Made by a program: the position numbers and the translations under genes
The notes under the pieces: generated by a model
The model's input: only the letters and a program-made list of their open reading frames with translations
Database searches by the model: none
What the model was told of the DNA's origin: nothing
Part shown: piece by piece, positions 13,960 to 22,687 of the stretch
Position numbering within the stretch: position 1 is the first letter of the stretch
Layout of the letters: every line of letters starts with the position of its first letter
Origin: JBBAEA01 sp041656175
GTDB lineage: Bacteria; Myxococcota_A; Bradymonadia; UBA4248
Direction of reading: 5' to 3'
Assembly: GCA_041656175.1 (NCBI GenBank)
Contig: JBBAEA010000039.1
Location: 1-25,083 of the forward strand
Length of the DNA: 25,083 nt

Positions 13960-16029
13960 ATGGCAACATATTCATTTAATATCGGTGAACGCAATTTTCA
14001 GCTTGAGCTTGGGACGTGGGCTGCACAAACGAATGCGAGCATAGTACTGCGCACGGGAGCAGCAGTCATTCTGTGCACCGTCGTTGTTGGGAGTGAAAAC
14101 GCAGCACAAGATTTCTTCCCGCTTACGGTCGAGTACCGTGAGCGCGCGGCAGCGGGCGGGAAGATACCCGGGAGCTTTGCACGGCGCGAAATGCGAGCAA
14201 GCGACGAAGAGACGCTTTGCGCGCGGATTATCGATCGCAGCATCCGTCCGCTTTTTCCCAAAAACTTTAAACGTGAGACCGTGGTCACGGTCATGGTATT
14301 TTCGGGGGATCGCGAACTCGATATGCCCACGGCGGCACTGAGCGCAGTTTCTCTTGCACTGCTGTGCAGCGAGGTTCCGTGGGAAGGGCCGGTTGTTGGG
14401 CTTAGGATCAATAGAGTTGGGGGCGAATTTTTGCTTTTTGCTCCACGACGTGAAGCTGAAAAAGCCGATATGGACTTTGTTATCAGTGTGGGGAGTACGG
14501 GAATCCTCATGGTTGAGGGCGGCGCTAGCGAAGTGTCGGAAGATGCCCTGCTTGCTTGTTTGGACTACGCACAAGAGTATGCGAAAACTCTACTCGAATC
14601 CCAGCGCGTTTTTGCAAAAAAACATGCCAAAACAAAATGGGTGCTACCCGAGGAAGCAGTGCAAGATAAAGCATTATGCGATATACTCCTCAATATGCAG
14701 AGTAAAATACAGGAAAAACTCGCCAATGGCGATAAAATGAAGAGAAATTGCGATATTTCTTCGCTAAAGGAAGAAACTTTATGCATGCTACAAAACGAGG
14801 CAGAAGCGCTAGAGCTCAATTTTAACGAGAAGTACTGGTCGGACGCCTTTGATGACGCCGTACGTGATCAGGCGCGCAAGATGATATTGGATGGACAACG
14901 CTTTGATAAGCGAAGACTTAACGAGATTCGCGCTCTCAAAGCGCAGGTTGCTGTTTTACCCACAGCTCACGGTTCTGCCTTTTTTAGTCGCGGTTTAACG
15001 CAAGCGCTGGCAACTGCGACGCTTGGGGGACCGCGTGATGCACTTCACGTGGATGCCTTGTTCGATGGCGTTGATCGCCAGTTTTTCTTACACTACAATT
15101 TTCCGCCCTACAGCGTTGGTGAAGCGCGTGGACAGCGAAGCGCTGGACGGCGAGAAATTGGGCATGGCATGTTGGCGCAGCGTGCGCTGGAGGCTGTTAT
15201 TCCCAGCCAAGATCGTTTCCCGCAAACTATACGCGTGGTCAGCGACATCTTGTCCTCCGATGGATCATCTTCTATGGCCAGTGTTTGCGCAGGTTGCCTC
15301 GCGCTTATGGATGCAGGAGTTCCTATTTCGGCGCCAGTGGCGGGAATCGCGATGGGGCTTATTTCTGAGCAGGGACGCGAGGTCGTGTTAAGCGACATTG
15401 TTGGCGATGAAGATCATTTGGGAGACATGGACTTTAAGGTTTGTGGCACAAAAAAAGGCGTTACCGCACTGCAGATGGATCTCAAAATTGATGGCCTTAG
15501 CAAGGAGACGATGAAAGTCGCTCTGATGCAAGCTCGCGAAGCGCGCATGCACATACTCGACACCATGGGGCGCGAGCTTGGCGCGGCTCGCCAAAGCTTG
15601 CCGCGAAATGCGGCGAAGGCCGTGCGCTTTAAAGTGCGTACGTCCAGTATCGGCGACGTCATTGGACCCGGTGGAAGCAATATTCGCGCCCTGATGCAGC
15701 AGACCGAGTCGCAGATCGACATCGACGACGATGGTTACGTGCGTATAGCCGCTCTTAATGAGAAGAATCTTGAAGAAGCCCAGCGACGCATCGTACAAAA
15801 TACGAGAACTCTCAAGCTTAACGAAATTATTAGCGCTGGCATTATTAAAATTCAAGCGCCGTTCATGCGCGTTGAACTACTGCCTGGTATTGAGGCTAGC
15901 TTGCATTTTAACGACATAGCCCAAGGAGAAGGCTTTGTGGAAGACCGTTACAAAGCTGGCGATAGCATACAGGTGAGGATACTAGGCTGCGATGAACGCG
16001 GAAACTTGCGCATTACCCATAAGATCTAG
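13960..16029 (+). CDS. pnp: Polyribonucleotide nucleotidyltransferase (PNPase)
   Basis: Degrades RNA 3' to 5' with phosphate, as a trimer and a core part of RNA degradosomes. The 689 residues cover two RNase PH domains (about 10-145 and 310-540), an all-helical linker, KH (about 555-615) and S1 (about 621-689). The active site is intact: SSSMAS (436-441) and GDEDHLGDMDFK, giving Asp485, Asp491 and Lys493. The KH GxxG loop is GPGG (569-572) instead of the usual GKGG. The S1 domain keeps LPGIEASLHFNDIA but lacks the normal GAFV core and the usual C-terminal tail. ATG 13960 has AGGA eight bases upstream. rpsO, often the upstream neighbour, is absent; a large structured repeat precedes the gene. 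Confidence 0.96.
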   Translation: MATYSFNIGERNFQLELGTWAAQTNASIVLRTGAAVILCTVVVGSENAAQDFFPLTVEYRERAAAGGKIPGSFARREMRASDEETLCARIIDRSIRPLFPKNFKRETVVTVMVFSGDRELDMPTAALSAVSLALLCSEVPWEGPVVGLRINRVGGEFLLFAPRREAEKADMDFVISVGSTGILMVEGGASEVSEDALLACLDYAQEYAKTLLESQRVFAKKHAKTKWVLPEEAVQDKALCDILLNMQSKIQEKLANGDKMKRNCDISSLKEETLCMLQNEAEALELNFNEKYWSDAFDDAVRDQARKMILDGQRFDKRRLNEIRALKAQVAVLPTAHGSAFFSRGLTQALATATLGGPRDALHVDALFDGVDRQFFLHYNFPPYSVGEARGQRSAGRREIGHGMLAQRALEAVIPSQDRFPQTIRVVSDILSSDGSSSMASVCAGCLALMDAGVPISAPVAGIAMGLISEQGREVVLSDIVGDEDHLGDMDFKVCGTKKGVTALQMDLKIDGLSKETMKVALMQAREARMHILDTMGRELGAARQSLPRNAAKAVRFKVRTSSIGDVIGPGGSNIRALMQQTESQIDIDDDGYVRIAALNEKNLEEAQRRIVQNTRTLKLNEIISAGIIKIQAPFMRVELLPGIEASLHFNDIAQGEGFVEDRYKAGDSIQVRILGCDERGNLRITHKI

Positions 16030-16067
16030 GATTATAATGATTTATTAACAATTTTTACATTGTTCAG

Positions 16068-16092
16068 AGCCTCAAGAACAGGGAGGCTTCTT
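16068..16092. terminator. Probable weak terminator between convergent genes
   Basis: AGCCTC/GAGGCT arms (16068-16073 and 16083-16088) are followed by TTCTT. Another stem, AACAAT/ATTGTT (16047-16064), lies just upstream. They separate pnp from the convergent Cys-rich gene. Confidence 0.4.
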
Positions 16093-16097
16093 AGCCA

Positions 16098-17651
16098 TTA
16101 CTCGTTTACAATACAATTGACGTTCTCTCTCTGTTCTTGACATGTCGATCCACGAGGACAGACTACTTCTGTACGCCATTCTTTGCCAGTGCAAATTTGT
16201 ATAGTATCATATTTACAACGTAAAGAATCTCGTTTACATTTATCGCATTGCCCTTCCCTACAAGCGATGTCACAATTTTGGAGCTGTTGTGGTCTACTAC
16301 CATCAACACAAATGTAAACTGCATCGTCAAAGCAAAACCTTGTGTCGTAAGTGCATTCTTTACACAGCCCGTTCTCACAAAACTCTCCATCTTTACATTT
16401 TATTATAGTCGTCCCAGGTAAAGCAGTTATTCGCGCATACGAAGTAGGAGAGGTACAGTAATTCAATGAAATTGGTCCAACAGAAAAATCTATAACTGCA
16501 GTACATGAAGCCAATTTGCAAACACCCTCATACTCTCGCCCCAAAAACCAAATCTTTGGACAGACCTCGGCTTCTCCCCATGTCATTCGCAAGTCAATAT
16601 TTTTACAATATCTTATTTTCTTATCTTTTGTACAAGCTGAAGTATTTGGGTCACAATCTCCCGCGTCTACACACTGGTCTAGATCACAAAGTTGGTTTTT
16701 TGGACAAGCTATGGCATCACTCCAAAATCCATAAACACATTCCATAATATTTAGCTCATCACATTTCTTTTCGCCATCTATGCATTGGCGAGCTTTGCAA
16801 ACTCCGTTTTGGCATGCCTTCGATTCTCCGCATACTTGTAATTCACCCCATTGCCCGTTTATGCATGGTTTGACCATTCCTTCGACACATATGTCTTTAA
16901 AACATACGTCATCTATACAACGACCGTCATGACAACTCTGTCCTTTCGGGCAAGCTTCGGAGTCTTGCCAGCTATAATCTTTACAGCGCTGGATTTTTGC
17001 TCCATCACATTGTGTTTCACCATCGTTGGCACATTGGCTGTTTTTACACTTCCCATTGACGCAAATTTCATTGACTTCGCACGAGATAGGCGAAGCCCAT
17101 TTACCGATTTCACAGTTCTGTACAGCGCCGTTAAGACAACGTGATTCGTTATCGTTGCACTGTACGCAGAGCCCATTTTGACAAAAGCTGTCGTATGGGC
17201 ATTCTTCTGCCTCTCCCCAAACACCATGAAGGCAGTTTTCAAACCATTCGTGATCTTTGCACTGTGCATCGCCTGTATCGCAAATGCCCTTCACACACGC
17301 GTTGAATATGCAATAAGTACCGGCTTGGCAAGCTACTGGCGCTCCCCACCGTCCTTCTACGCAAGTCTGTTTTTTCCCTTCAATACACTGGCTCTGCTCC
17401 TCTTCACACTCAGCCTCATGAACGCACATACCGACGCCATCCACATTCGCGCAAAACTCATCTTCAGCACAGTTTGCTCGTACGCTCCACTTGCCATCTT
17501 CACACAGTTCGTAGCTCGTTTCATTTAAGCAGCGCTTCGCTTCTTCAGCGCACTCTCTTGGTAGGGGTATCTCACATGCTACGCTTAGAAGAGCGCTTAT
17601 GAGCACGAGGATGGAGAATCTCCATAGCGTCAAATTGGAATGCGTCATCAT
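16098..17651 (-). CDS. Cys-rich modular lipoprotein A
   Basis: A 517-residue lipoprotein (lipobox LLSVAC, Cys26) with about 65 cysteines. The mature chain is a string of roughly 40-residue modules, each with about six cysteines, a central Gly-x-Trp and an acidic start. A typical module reads C-x-DG-x4-C-x7-C-x3-G-x-W-x6-C-x5-C-x4-C. One non-modular insert (about 375-420) interrupts the array. Such spacing suggests disulfide-bonded EGF- or Dickkopf-like knots exposed outside the cell. It is paralogous along its length to the upstream same-strand gene and starts 38 bases after it, so both probably form one operon. AAAGG lies upstream of the double ATG. The function is unknown; adhesion or surface coat are guesses. 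General eukaryotic-like Cys-module hits would be expected in searches. Confidence 0.85.
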   Translation of the reverse strand: MMTHSNLTLWRFSILVLISALLSVACEIPLPRECAEEAKRCLNETSYELCEDGKWSVRANCAEDEFCANVDGVGMCVHEAECEEEQSQCIEGKKQTCVEGRWGAPVACQAGTYCIFNACVKGICDTGDAQCKDHEWFENCLHGVWGEAEECPYDSFCQNGLCVQCNDNESRCLNGAVQNCEIGKWASPISCEVNEICVNGKCKNSQCANDGETQCDGAKIQRCKDYSWQDSEACPKGQSCHDGRCIDDVCFKDICVEGMVKPCINGQWGELQVCGESKACQNGVCKARQCIDGEKKCDELNIMECVYGFWSDAIACPKNQLCDLDQCVDAGDCDPNTSACTKDKKIRYCKNIDLRMTWGEAEVCPKIWFLGREYEGVCKLASCTAVIDFSVGPISLNYCTSPTSYARITALPGTTIIKCKDGEFCENGLCKECTYDTRFCFDDAVYICVDGSRPQQLQNCDIACREGQCDKCKRDSLRCKYDTIQICTGKEWRTEVVCPRGSTCQEQRENVNCIVNE

Positions 17652-17689
17652 ATTTTAACCTTTGCTTGGCTACCACCACGGGCAGAGCT

Positions 17690-19225
17690 TTAGTTCTTTA
17701 GACATCGAGCAACGTTATTCGTTACATTACACGTCGTGCCGCGAGGGCAGGCGAAGCTTGACATCGCTAAACCAGTGCATCGCAGAATTGCGTTCGCAGT
17801 TGCGTCACAGTATTGGTTCCCTGGTTTACAGCTATTACATTGAGTATTACCGTTCATACAACCATCTATACACTCAGAATGCAATATTGGTGAATTGATT
17901 TCATTGCATTTATATAACTTATTTCCAAAACAAAACACAACACCTGGCGAACAATACTTACACTTTGCATCATGGCAGTATTCGTTAGACTGACATCTAA
18001 CAGTTTCGCCTTGGGGACCGGGACCAATGCTGATAGGATTATAATAAGAAGTGGTAGAATTGCAATAACGCAATACTGTAGGATCGATTAATCTGTCAGT
18101 ACATTGCACACCTACACAAGAACTTATCATTCCGTGAGAAGTACAACGTTGTGGCTCTCCCCAAGTCATTGAAGAACCCGATTTTATACACCTTACTACT
18201 TCATTATTCATGGTGCATGCCGAAGTGTTGGGATCACAGCTCCCCTTTCCAACACAAGCGGCATTGTCACCGGAGTAACAAAGATAGTTTTCGGGGCAAT
18301 CTTGAACAGGACCCCAAAAACCGTTAATACACTCTTTAATTCTTAACCCCTCGCATAGCTTTTCGCCATCTGTACATTCGCGATCTTTGCAAACTCCATT
18401 TTGACATGCTTCGTTTTCGTTACAGTTTTGTAGTGATGTGTATTGTCCATTTTTACACGGTTTAACTTTGCCATCCTCACAAGTATTTTCTGAACATACG
18501 TCAGGAATGCACTGACCATTGTGACAAGAAAAATTATCTTCTTCACAATTTTCTGCAACAGTCCATGAATGCTCAACACAATATTGTATCTTCCCATCAT
18601 CACACATCGCTACGACATCACTACATTCGTTTAAAATGCATTGCCCATTGCTACAAATATGAGTTTCATCACAATGCTCAACCCCACCCCACTTCCCAGA
18701 ATGACAAACTTGTCTCCCCTTTCCCTCATTAACACATCTTTTTTCATTGTCTTCGCACTCTACACACTCACCCCCAACACAGTATTCGCCATTCTGACAC
18801 TGCGTTGTCTGCCATAGACCGTTAATACACTCATCTCTCTGCGTCCCATTTTTACACTGTTTTTTGCCGTGATTGCAGATATTCTGAGTACAGAACTTGC
18901 TGTGGCAATACCAGCCCTCTTGGCAAGGCTCTGGCTTTGTCCATTGACTGTTTTCGCAAGACATTTGCATACCATCTTCGGTGCAACTAAACAACCCATC
19001 TTCGCATTCTTGCTTACGACACTTGGCTTCACCTTGCTCCCAAACACAGACCTTATCACCGCTACAGCTGTTGGGAGACGACCATTTGTTATTTTCACAA
19101 ATCGAGTACTTATCAGTCATTACGCATTTTACTGAACCGTTTATGCACTGATCCAGCTCACAAGATATTACGGCGACAGAGAATAAAAAACAAAGAGCAG
19201 CAAACTGTCCTACCTTCTTAAGCAT
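17690..19225 (-). CDS. Cys-rich modular lipoprotein B (paralogue of A)
   Basis: A 511-residue lipoprotein with signal peptide ending AVISC (Cys22). Its array of Cys modules matches protein A in order, including the shared segments CEDGKVKPC/CVEGMVKPC, GSCDPNTSAC/GDCDPNTSAC and the insert before the last modules (RYCNSTTSY against NYCTSPTSY). The pair therefore arose by tandem duplication and then diverged strongly. ATG 19225 is chosen over an upstream in-frame start because AAGGAG lies eight bases before it and the signal peptide begins there. A good promoter is 56 bases upstream. Abundant Asn, Glu and Lys between cysteines suggests soluble, surface-exposed knots. The role is unknown; secreted oxidative folding machinery must support it. 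Confidence 0.85.
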   Translation of the reverse strand: MLKKVGQFAALCFLFSVAVISCELDQCINGSVKCVMTDKYSICENNKWSSPNSCSGDKVCVWEQGEAKCRKQECEDGLFSCTEDGMQMSCENSQWTKPEPCQEGWYCHSKFCTQNICNHGKKQCKNGTQRDECINGLWQTTQCQNGEYCVGGECVECEDNEKRCVNEGKGRQVCHSGKWGGVEHCDETHICSNGQCILNECSDVVAMCDDGKIQYCVEHSWTVAENCEEDNFSCHNGQCIPDVCSENTCEDGKVKPCKNGQYTSLQNCNENEACQNGVCKDRECTDGEKLCEGLRIKECINGFWGPVQDCPENYLCYSGDNAACVGKGSCDPNTSACTMNNEVVRCIKSGSSMTWGEPQRCTSHGMISSCVGVQCTDRLIDPTVLRYCNSTTSYYNPISIGPGPQGETVRCQSNEYCHDAKCKYCSPGVVFCFGNKLYKCNEINSPILHSECIDGCMNGNTQCNSCKPGNQYCDATANAILRCTGLAMSSFACPRGTTCNVTNNVARCLKN

Positions 19226-19280
19226 TTTTGACTCCTTGGAAAACAACGTCGGTGTGGCAAAAAGCCTAGCCATGCGTATC

Positions 19281-19309
19281 ATTATAGATAATAGAAAGAA
19301 AAAACGCAA
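19281..19309 (-). promoter_or_regulatory. Promoter of the Cys-rich lipoprotein pair
   Basis: Minus-strand TTGCGT (19304-19309), a 17-base spacer and a perfect TATAAT (19281-19286). Predicted transcription starts about 50 bases before the ATG of lipoprotein B. Confidence 0.7.
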
Positions 19310-19387
19310 ATGCTTGTTATTTCTTATTGTTGTTTCTTTCTACACTCGCCTAAGCCCCCCATCGTAAATTTTGTCCATACTGATGCA

Positions 19388-19530
19388 GAGGGGGGAGCGT
19401 GGGATCGCCGAGTTGGATTTGCCATGAGCAAATAAAATGCACAAGATGAGCGATTTAGCGAATATTGTGCATTTTATTTTGCGAATTGCAAATCCAACGA
19501 GGAAGCCCACGCGCGGGGGGAAACTTCCCC
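19388..19530 (-). repeat. Large structured palindromic element, copy 2
   Basis: Minus-strand order: GGGGAA/TTCCCC hairpin (19517-19530), outer stem GCGTGGG pairing with CCCACGC (19506-19512 and 19397-19403), CTTCCTC box, long hairpin, GGCGAT box, CCCCCC tail. The long hairpin has 11-bp arms GTTGGATTTGC/GCAAATCCAAC (19412-19422 and 19488-19498) and 15-bp perfect inner arms (19430-19444 and 19465-19479). TATTCGC is present near the apex. It lies between the beta-barrel gene and the promoter of the Cys-rich pair; 19310-19387 and 19531-19560 show nothing else. Confidence 0.8.
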
Positions 19531-19560
19531 TCGCCCACAAAATGCATAATTTAAGTGTAA

Positions 19561-21195
19561 TTACAGTATTTTGTATGAAAAACGTAATTGCACATATTGG
19601 TCGATTTGTGCTCTATTGAGTATTTGTTTTTCGTAAACGACGCGGAGCATGTATGAGAGGCTTGCGATGGATGATATGCGGATGGCGGTGCTGAAGCGTA
19701 GGTCGGTGTATGGTGCTTTCCAGTCGGTGAATGGTTCAAGGAGGTTGGCTTGGATTTTGAAACTTAGCCAGTGCAGGGGGGTGATGTCGAGGTTGAGTGC
19801 GGCTTCGATGCCGAATTGTTGCGTGTCGAGAACTTGGCCGAGGCGAATGGTTTGTGAAGTGGCGTCGCTGCCGAGTACGACGAAGAGGTCGCGGGCGAAT
19901 ACTTTGCGGTAGCCGATGCCAAGGCGAGCGCTAAATTGCAGCCAAAAGCCGAGCCCGTAGTCAAAGCGGGCGCCGGCGCCGGTACTGAGTTTAATAGGCG
20001 AGAATGTGGGAGAGAGCTTGATGTCGAGTTGTTGTTCTTTGCTGTCGATAAGCGTGCCATCGTGTTTGTAGCGTTCGACAGTCATGTTGTAGTCGAGTTC
20101 TTGGACGGCGGGTGCCATGTTGCTCTCGAAGGAGAAGCGGGCGTAGGGGCCAAACCAAGTAACGATGCGGTAGGCGTAGAGCAACTCGAGCGTGAGCTCG
20201 TCGATGTTTGTGGTAAAGGGGCGTTTATTAAGTCGGAATGTGCCGCCTATTTCGGCGTTAAAGCGGCCATAAACATAGTGTTTGTTTCGCAAGATTGTGC
20301 CCGTGGATTCTACGAAAGCCGAGATGTCGAGCAGTTCCCCAGAGGCTTTTCCGACCACATCGCGCGAGCTATTAAAACGTGTGCTACCGCCAACGAGCAA
20401 GCTAATATTCCACCACCTTGTCTTTTCTTTTTCGCTTTCGACGTCGATTTCTCCGCCGCCGCGAATATCGCCGCTCTCCTCATCCATAACGAGAGTTACC
20501 AGCGATAGTGCACCTGATTTTAGCTCTACTGTGATGAAATTTTTTCGCGCTTGGTAGCCCTCTCCTGCCGAAATAAGCATGTATTTTCCCGGCCATAACA
20601 GCCACGTGTTGATGTGTTCGCCCTCGGAAATTAGCGCCCCCGTTCCCAGCCCAACGTAGGCTCGCTCAGGAAGTCGTACCAGTTCGTAGTTTCCGCGAAA
20701 TGTGCCGCCGCGTTCGTTGACCACTTTTACGACCAAGCCGCTCCACTCAACGGGTACGAACGTGACGTCGCCATCCTCAACTTGGACGTCAAATACCAAG
20801 CGATCTTCTGTAGCTCCCGTGCCAACTTCAACCACATAACTACCGCTCGGTACATATACAGTTGTTCCCATAAATGCTTCTTCGACTTGCTCGCCTTCTC
20901 CATCGAGTACGCGGTATTTGGGCTCTGCGATGGAAAGCGTCATAGCTGGGACGAAAATGCCGCCCATGGCCAAACGGCGTAGTTTTGCGTCTCGCGATTG
21001 CTGAATCGATGGGGATGGTTGCATCCAAGTCGCGGAGCCATCGTGTGGGTCGTAAATCGCGTCTTCTTCGGCCGCGTGCAAACGTACGGATTGAAGGGTT
21101 TCTCTCCATTCATCGGCGAAAACCTGTGTAAAATTCGTAAAACCTATAAAAAAACAGACTATTATCGCTGCTTTCAGCAAAATTCTCATTGGCAC
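19561..21195 (-). CDS. Exported outer-membrane beta-barrel protein
   Basis: A 544-residue protein with a signal peptide cleaved near VFA (about residue 27). Residues 30-250 look like two small beta-sandwich domains: repeated YVPSGSYVVEVG- and LLWPGKYMLISAGEGY-type segments, as in PEGA or carboxypeptidase-like repeats. From about 265 to the end, alternating amphipathic strands form a probable beta-barrel, ending LRFSYKIL. The C-terminal residue is Leu rather than the usual Phe. A GTG at 21195 (AAGG six bases upstream) and an ATG two codons later are both possible. It is read in the same direction as the Cys-rich pair but separated by element copy 2 and a promoter. The barrel call is from strand pattern only; function is unknown. 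Confidence 0.75.
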   Translation of the reverse strand: MPMRILLKAAIIVCFFIGFTNFTQVFADEWRETLQSVRLHAAEEDAIYDPHDGSATWMQPSPSIQQSRDAKLRRLAMGGIFVPAMTLSIAEPKYRVLDGEGEQVEEAFMGTTVYVPSGSYVVEVGTGATEDRLVFDVQVEDGDVTFVPVEWSGLVVKVVNERGGTFRGNYELVRLPERAYVGLGTGALISEGEHINTWLLWPGKYMLISAGEGYQARKNFITVELKSGALSLVTLVMDEESGDIRGGGEIDVESEKEKTRWWNISLLVGGSTRFNSSRDVVGKASGELLDISAFVESTGTILRNKHYVYGRFNAEIGGTFRLNKRPFTTNIDELTLELLYAYRIVTWFGPYARFSFESNMAPAVQELDYNMTVERYKHDGTLIDSKEQQLDIKLSPTFSPIKLSTGAGARFDYGLGFWLQFSARLGIGYRKVFARDLFVVLGSDATSQTIRLGQVLDTQQFGIEAALNLDITPLHWLSFKIQANLLEPFTDWKAPYTDLRFSTAIRISSIASLSYMLRVVYEKQILNRAQIDQYVQLRFSYKIL

Positions 21196-21309
21196 AGCTC
21201 GCCTTAAGCAAAACCCTCCCGCTTGCCCCTCGCAATATCATTGCAGAAAACGCATGACTTTAACAGTGTTGTAAGAGCCAAAGACAAATGCGATTTTTCA
21301 GGTTTTTGT

Positions 21310-21450
21310 GGGGGCAAGCCCCCTACGCGCAAGCTTCCTCAAAATTTGCTATAATTCGCAATATTCCGTGTTTTGTATCGGCTATTCGCCAATCCAAAAC
21401 ACGGAATTTGCTCATTATGCAAATTTTTCGGTGATCTTGCGCTACCCCCC
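21310..21450 (+). repeat. Large structured palindromic element, copy 3
   Basis: Hairpin GGGGGC/GCCCCC (21310-21323), outer stem GCGCAAG (21327-21333) pairing with CTTGCGC (21436-21442), the CTTCCTC box, then a long hairpin. The long hairpin has arms AAATTTGC/GCAAATTT and ATTCCGTGTTTTG with its perfect complement. The apex is GGC-TATTC-GCC. The GGTGAT box and a CTACCCCCC tail end the element. The stem sequence differs from copies 1 and 2 but pairing is retained. Confidence 0.8.
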
Positions 21451-21684
21451 AAATTCTTAGCCCAATACTTCAGCTTGCCCTCCATTCCATAGCGCCAAGA
21501 TTTCAAACGACGTTTTGCTTAGGTGGCTCTTGTTTATTGGGGGCTAACGATTTTAGAACTCTTATTCTTTCTGTCTTTCCTTAGACCTTGCTTGAGCGCC
21601 ATACCCATGATACGGTGGGTGCATAGATTGGATATTCCGTGGGGATTTCCCGTCAAGATGGTGTTGCGTAGTGGAGATACGACT

Positions 21685-21879
21685 TTAGACGGGAGAGGAA
21701 ATGACAAGGTATTGTATTGTATTGTATTGTGTTAACGTCACAGTTACTTGCTTGTCAAAAAACTGATGATATTGGCCAAATCTGCCAATAAGAGTTTCCA
21801 CTGTGCCAATAATCTCAACAAATCCTGCTGCCTTGAAGACAGGCCTAACTGCAGCATTAGCAGCTCGTGGCCTTGCCAT
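21685..21879 (-). CDS. Possible small gene, product unknown
   Basis: A 64-residue frame starting MARPRAANAAVRPVFKAAGF with GAGGG four bases before the ATG at 21879. It is divergent from the frameshifted barrel gene at 21910. Its C-terminal part (YNTIQY) is encoded by the ATTGT pentamer tract, so changes in repeat number would alter the end of the protein. No family is recognised, and it may be non-coding. Apart from this and the repeats, 21451-21909 shows nothing convincing. Confidence 0.25.
   Translation of the reverse strand: MARPRAANAAVRPVFKAAGFVEIIGTVETLIGRFGQYHQFFDKQVTVTLTQYNTIQYLVISSPV
21711..21730 (+). repeat. Four tandem ATTGT pentamers
   Basis: Four perfect ATTGT units, with partial matches on both sides, lie about 180 bases upstream of the gene at 21910. 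Five-base units shift frame when the copy number changes. Confidence 0.85.
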
Positions 21880-21909
21880 TAGCCCTCGCAAATTTAAGGA
21901 GACAAACGA

Positions 21910-22553
21910 ATGAAAACACATGATAACACGGTTGCTGCATACAGTCGCAAGCTAGCTTTAAGCTTGCTGCAATCAAGCATTATATTTTTCATCATCTTTG
22001 CCTTGACCATGCCCAACTTTGCCCTTGCCCAAGACTCTGCCGACAGCAGCGAGTTAAAATCTAGGCAGGGCTGGGAGTTTGAACTGGGGCTCTCATACCT
22101 TCATACCTATAAACCAGAACATAATTCCGATGATCAGGAGTGGAGGATGTTGGAGTGCGATGGACTTTTGGCTAATCTCTCCTTTGGCTATCGTTTTAAC
22201 CCCTATGTGGGCTTTTATTTTGAGAATGATATCGGGGGCTATTTTTGTGAGGGTAGCCGTAGGTGGTCGTGGAAGTATTGGTGGCATAAAATCCATTTGC
22301 GCAACACGCTCACGGTTAAGGGTTATTACCTCTTTCAAGCGTCGATCTGTGGGCGGCTGTTGGGCTTAGTGTAAAAAACTTTTACCCTAGCATGGGTTTG
22401 AAGCTTGCCTTGGGCTTGGACTACATGTTTACAAAAACGCTCGGCATTGGCGTGGAGCTTAATTATTTCCCTACTTGGTATGTTTCCGTTTCGCATCCTT
22501 GGGTTTTGTGGAATGATATATCCGTGGCTGTATACGCTAAATTTAAGATATAG
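21910..22553 (+). pseudogene. Frameshifted small outer-membrane beta-barrel gene
   Basis: The frame from ATG 21910 (AAGGAG eight bases upstream) encodes a signal peptide (cleavage after ALA, about 40) and barrel-like strands such as FELGLSYLHTY and LSFGYRFNPYVGFYFENDIGG. It ends prematurely at 22374. From about 22340 the reading continues sensibly in the -1 frame: SVDLWAAVGLSVKNFYPSMG, then LALGLDYMF and a C-terminal VAVYAKFKI with stop at 22551-22553. The combined product of about 214 residues would be a small beta-barrel. Either one base was lost near 22335-22345 or the sequence has an error. No slippery heptamer is seen at the junction, so programmed frameshifting is unlikely. Confidence 0.7.
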
Positions 22554-22687
22554 CATCAAGACATTTAAAGAAGCTCTGATCTATTCCAGGTTCTTAAAGG
22601 GCAAAAGTGTATATAATGCTGATTGTTTCATTGCAACTCCTTTTTTATTCCCTTTTGCTCTATTGGCGTGTTTTTGCATTATTTAGA

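Noticed and set aside
13648..13979. Overlapping open frames in the bamB-pnp spacer
   Set aside because: They run through the structured palindromic element, have no ribosome site and encode Arg/Ala-rich nonsense typical of GC hairpins.
13629..21450. Integron attC-site array
   Set aside because: The elements are long variable hairpins between conserved ends, like attC, but the core GTTRRRY/RYYYAAC boxes are not consistently present, orientations are mixed and no gene cassettes or integrase are visible.
21523..21735. Plus-strand 70-codon hydrophobic frame
   Set aside because: It has no ribosome site, ends in the ATTGT tract and shows no recognisable domain; it was not listed as a gene.
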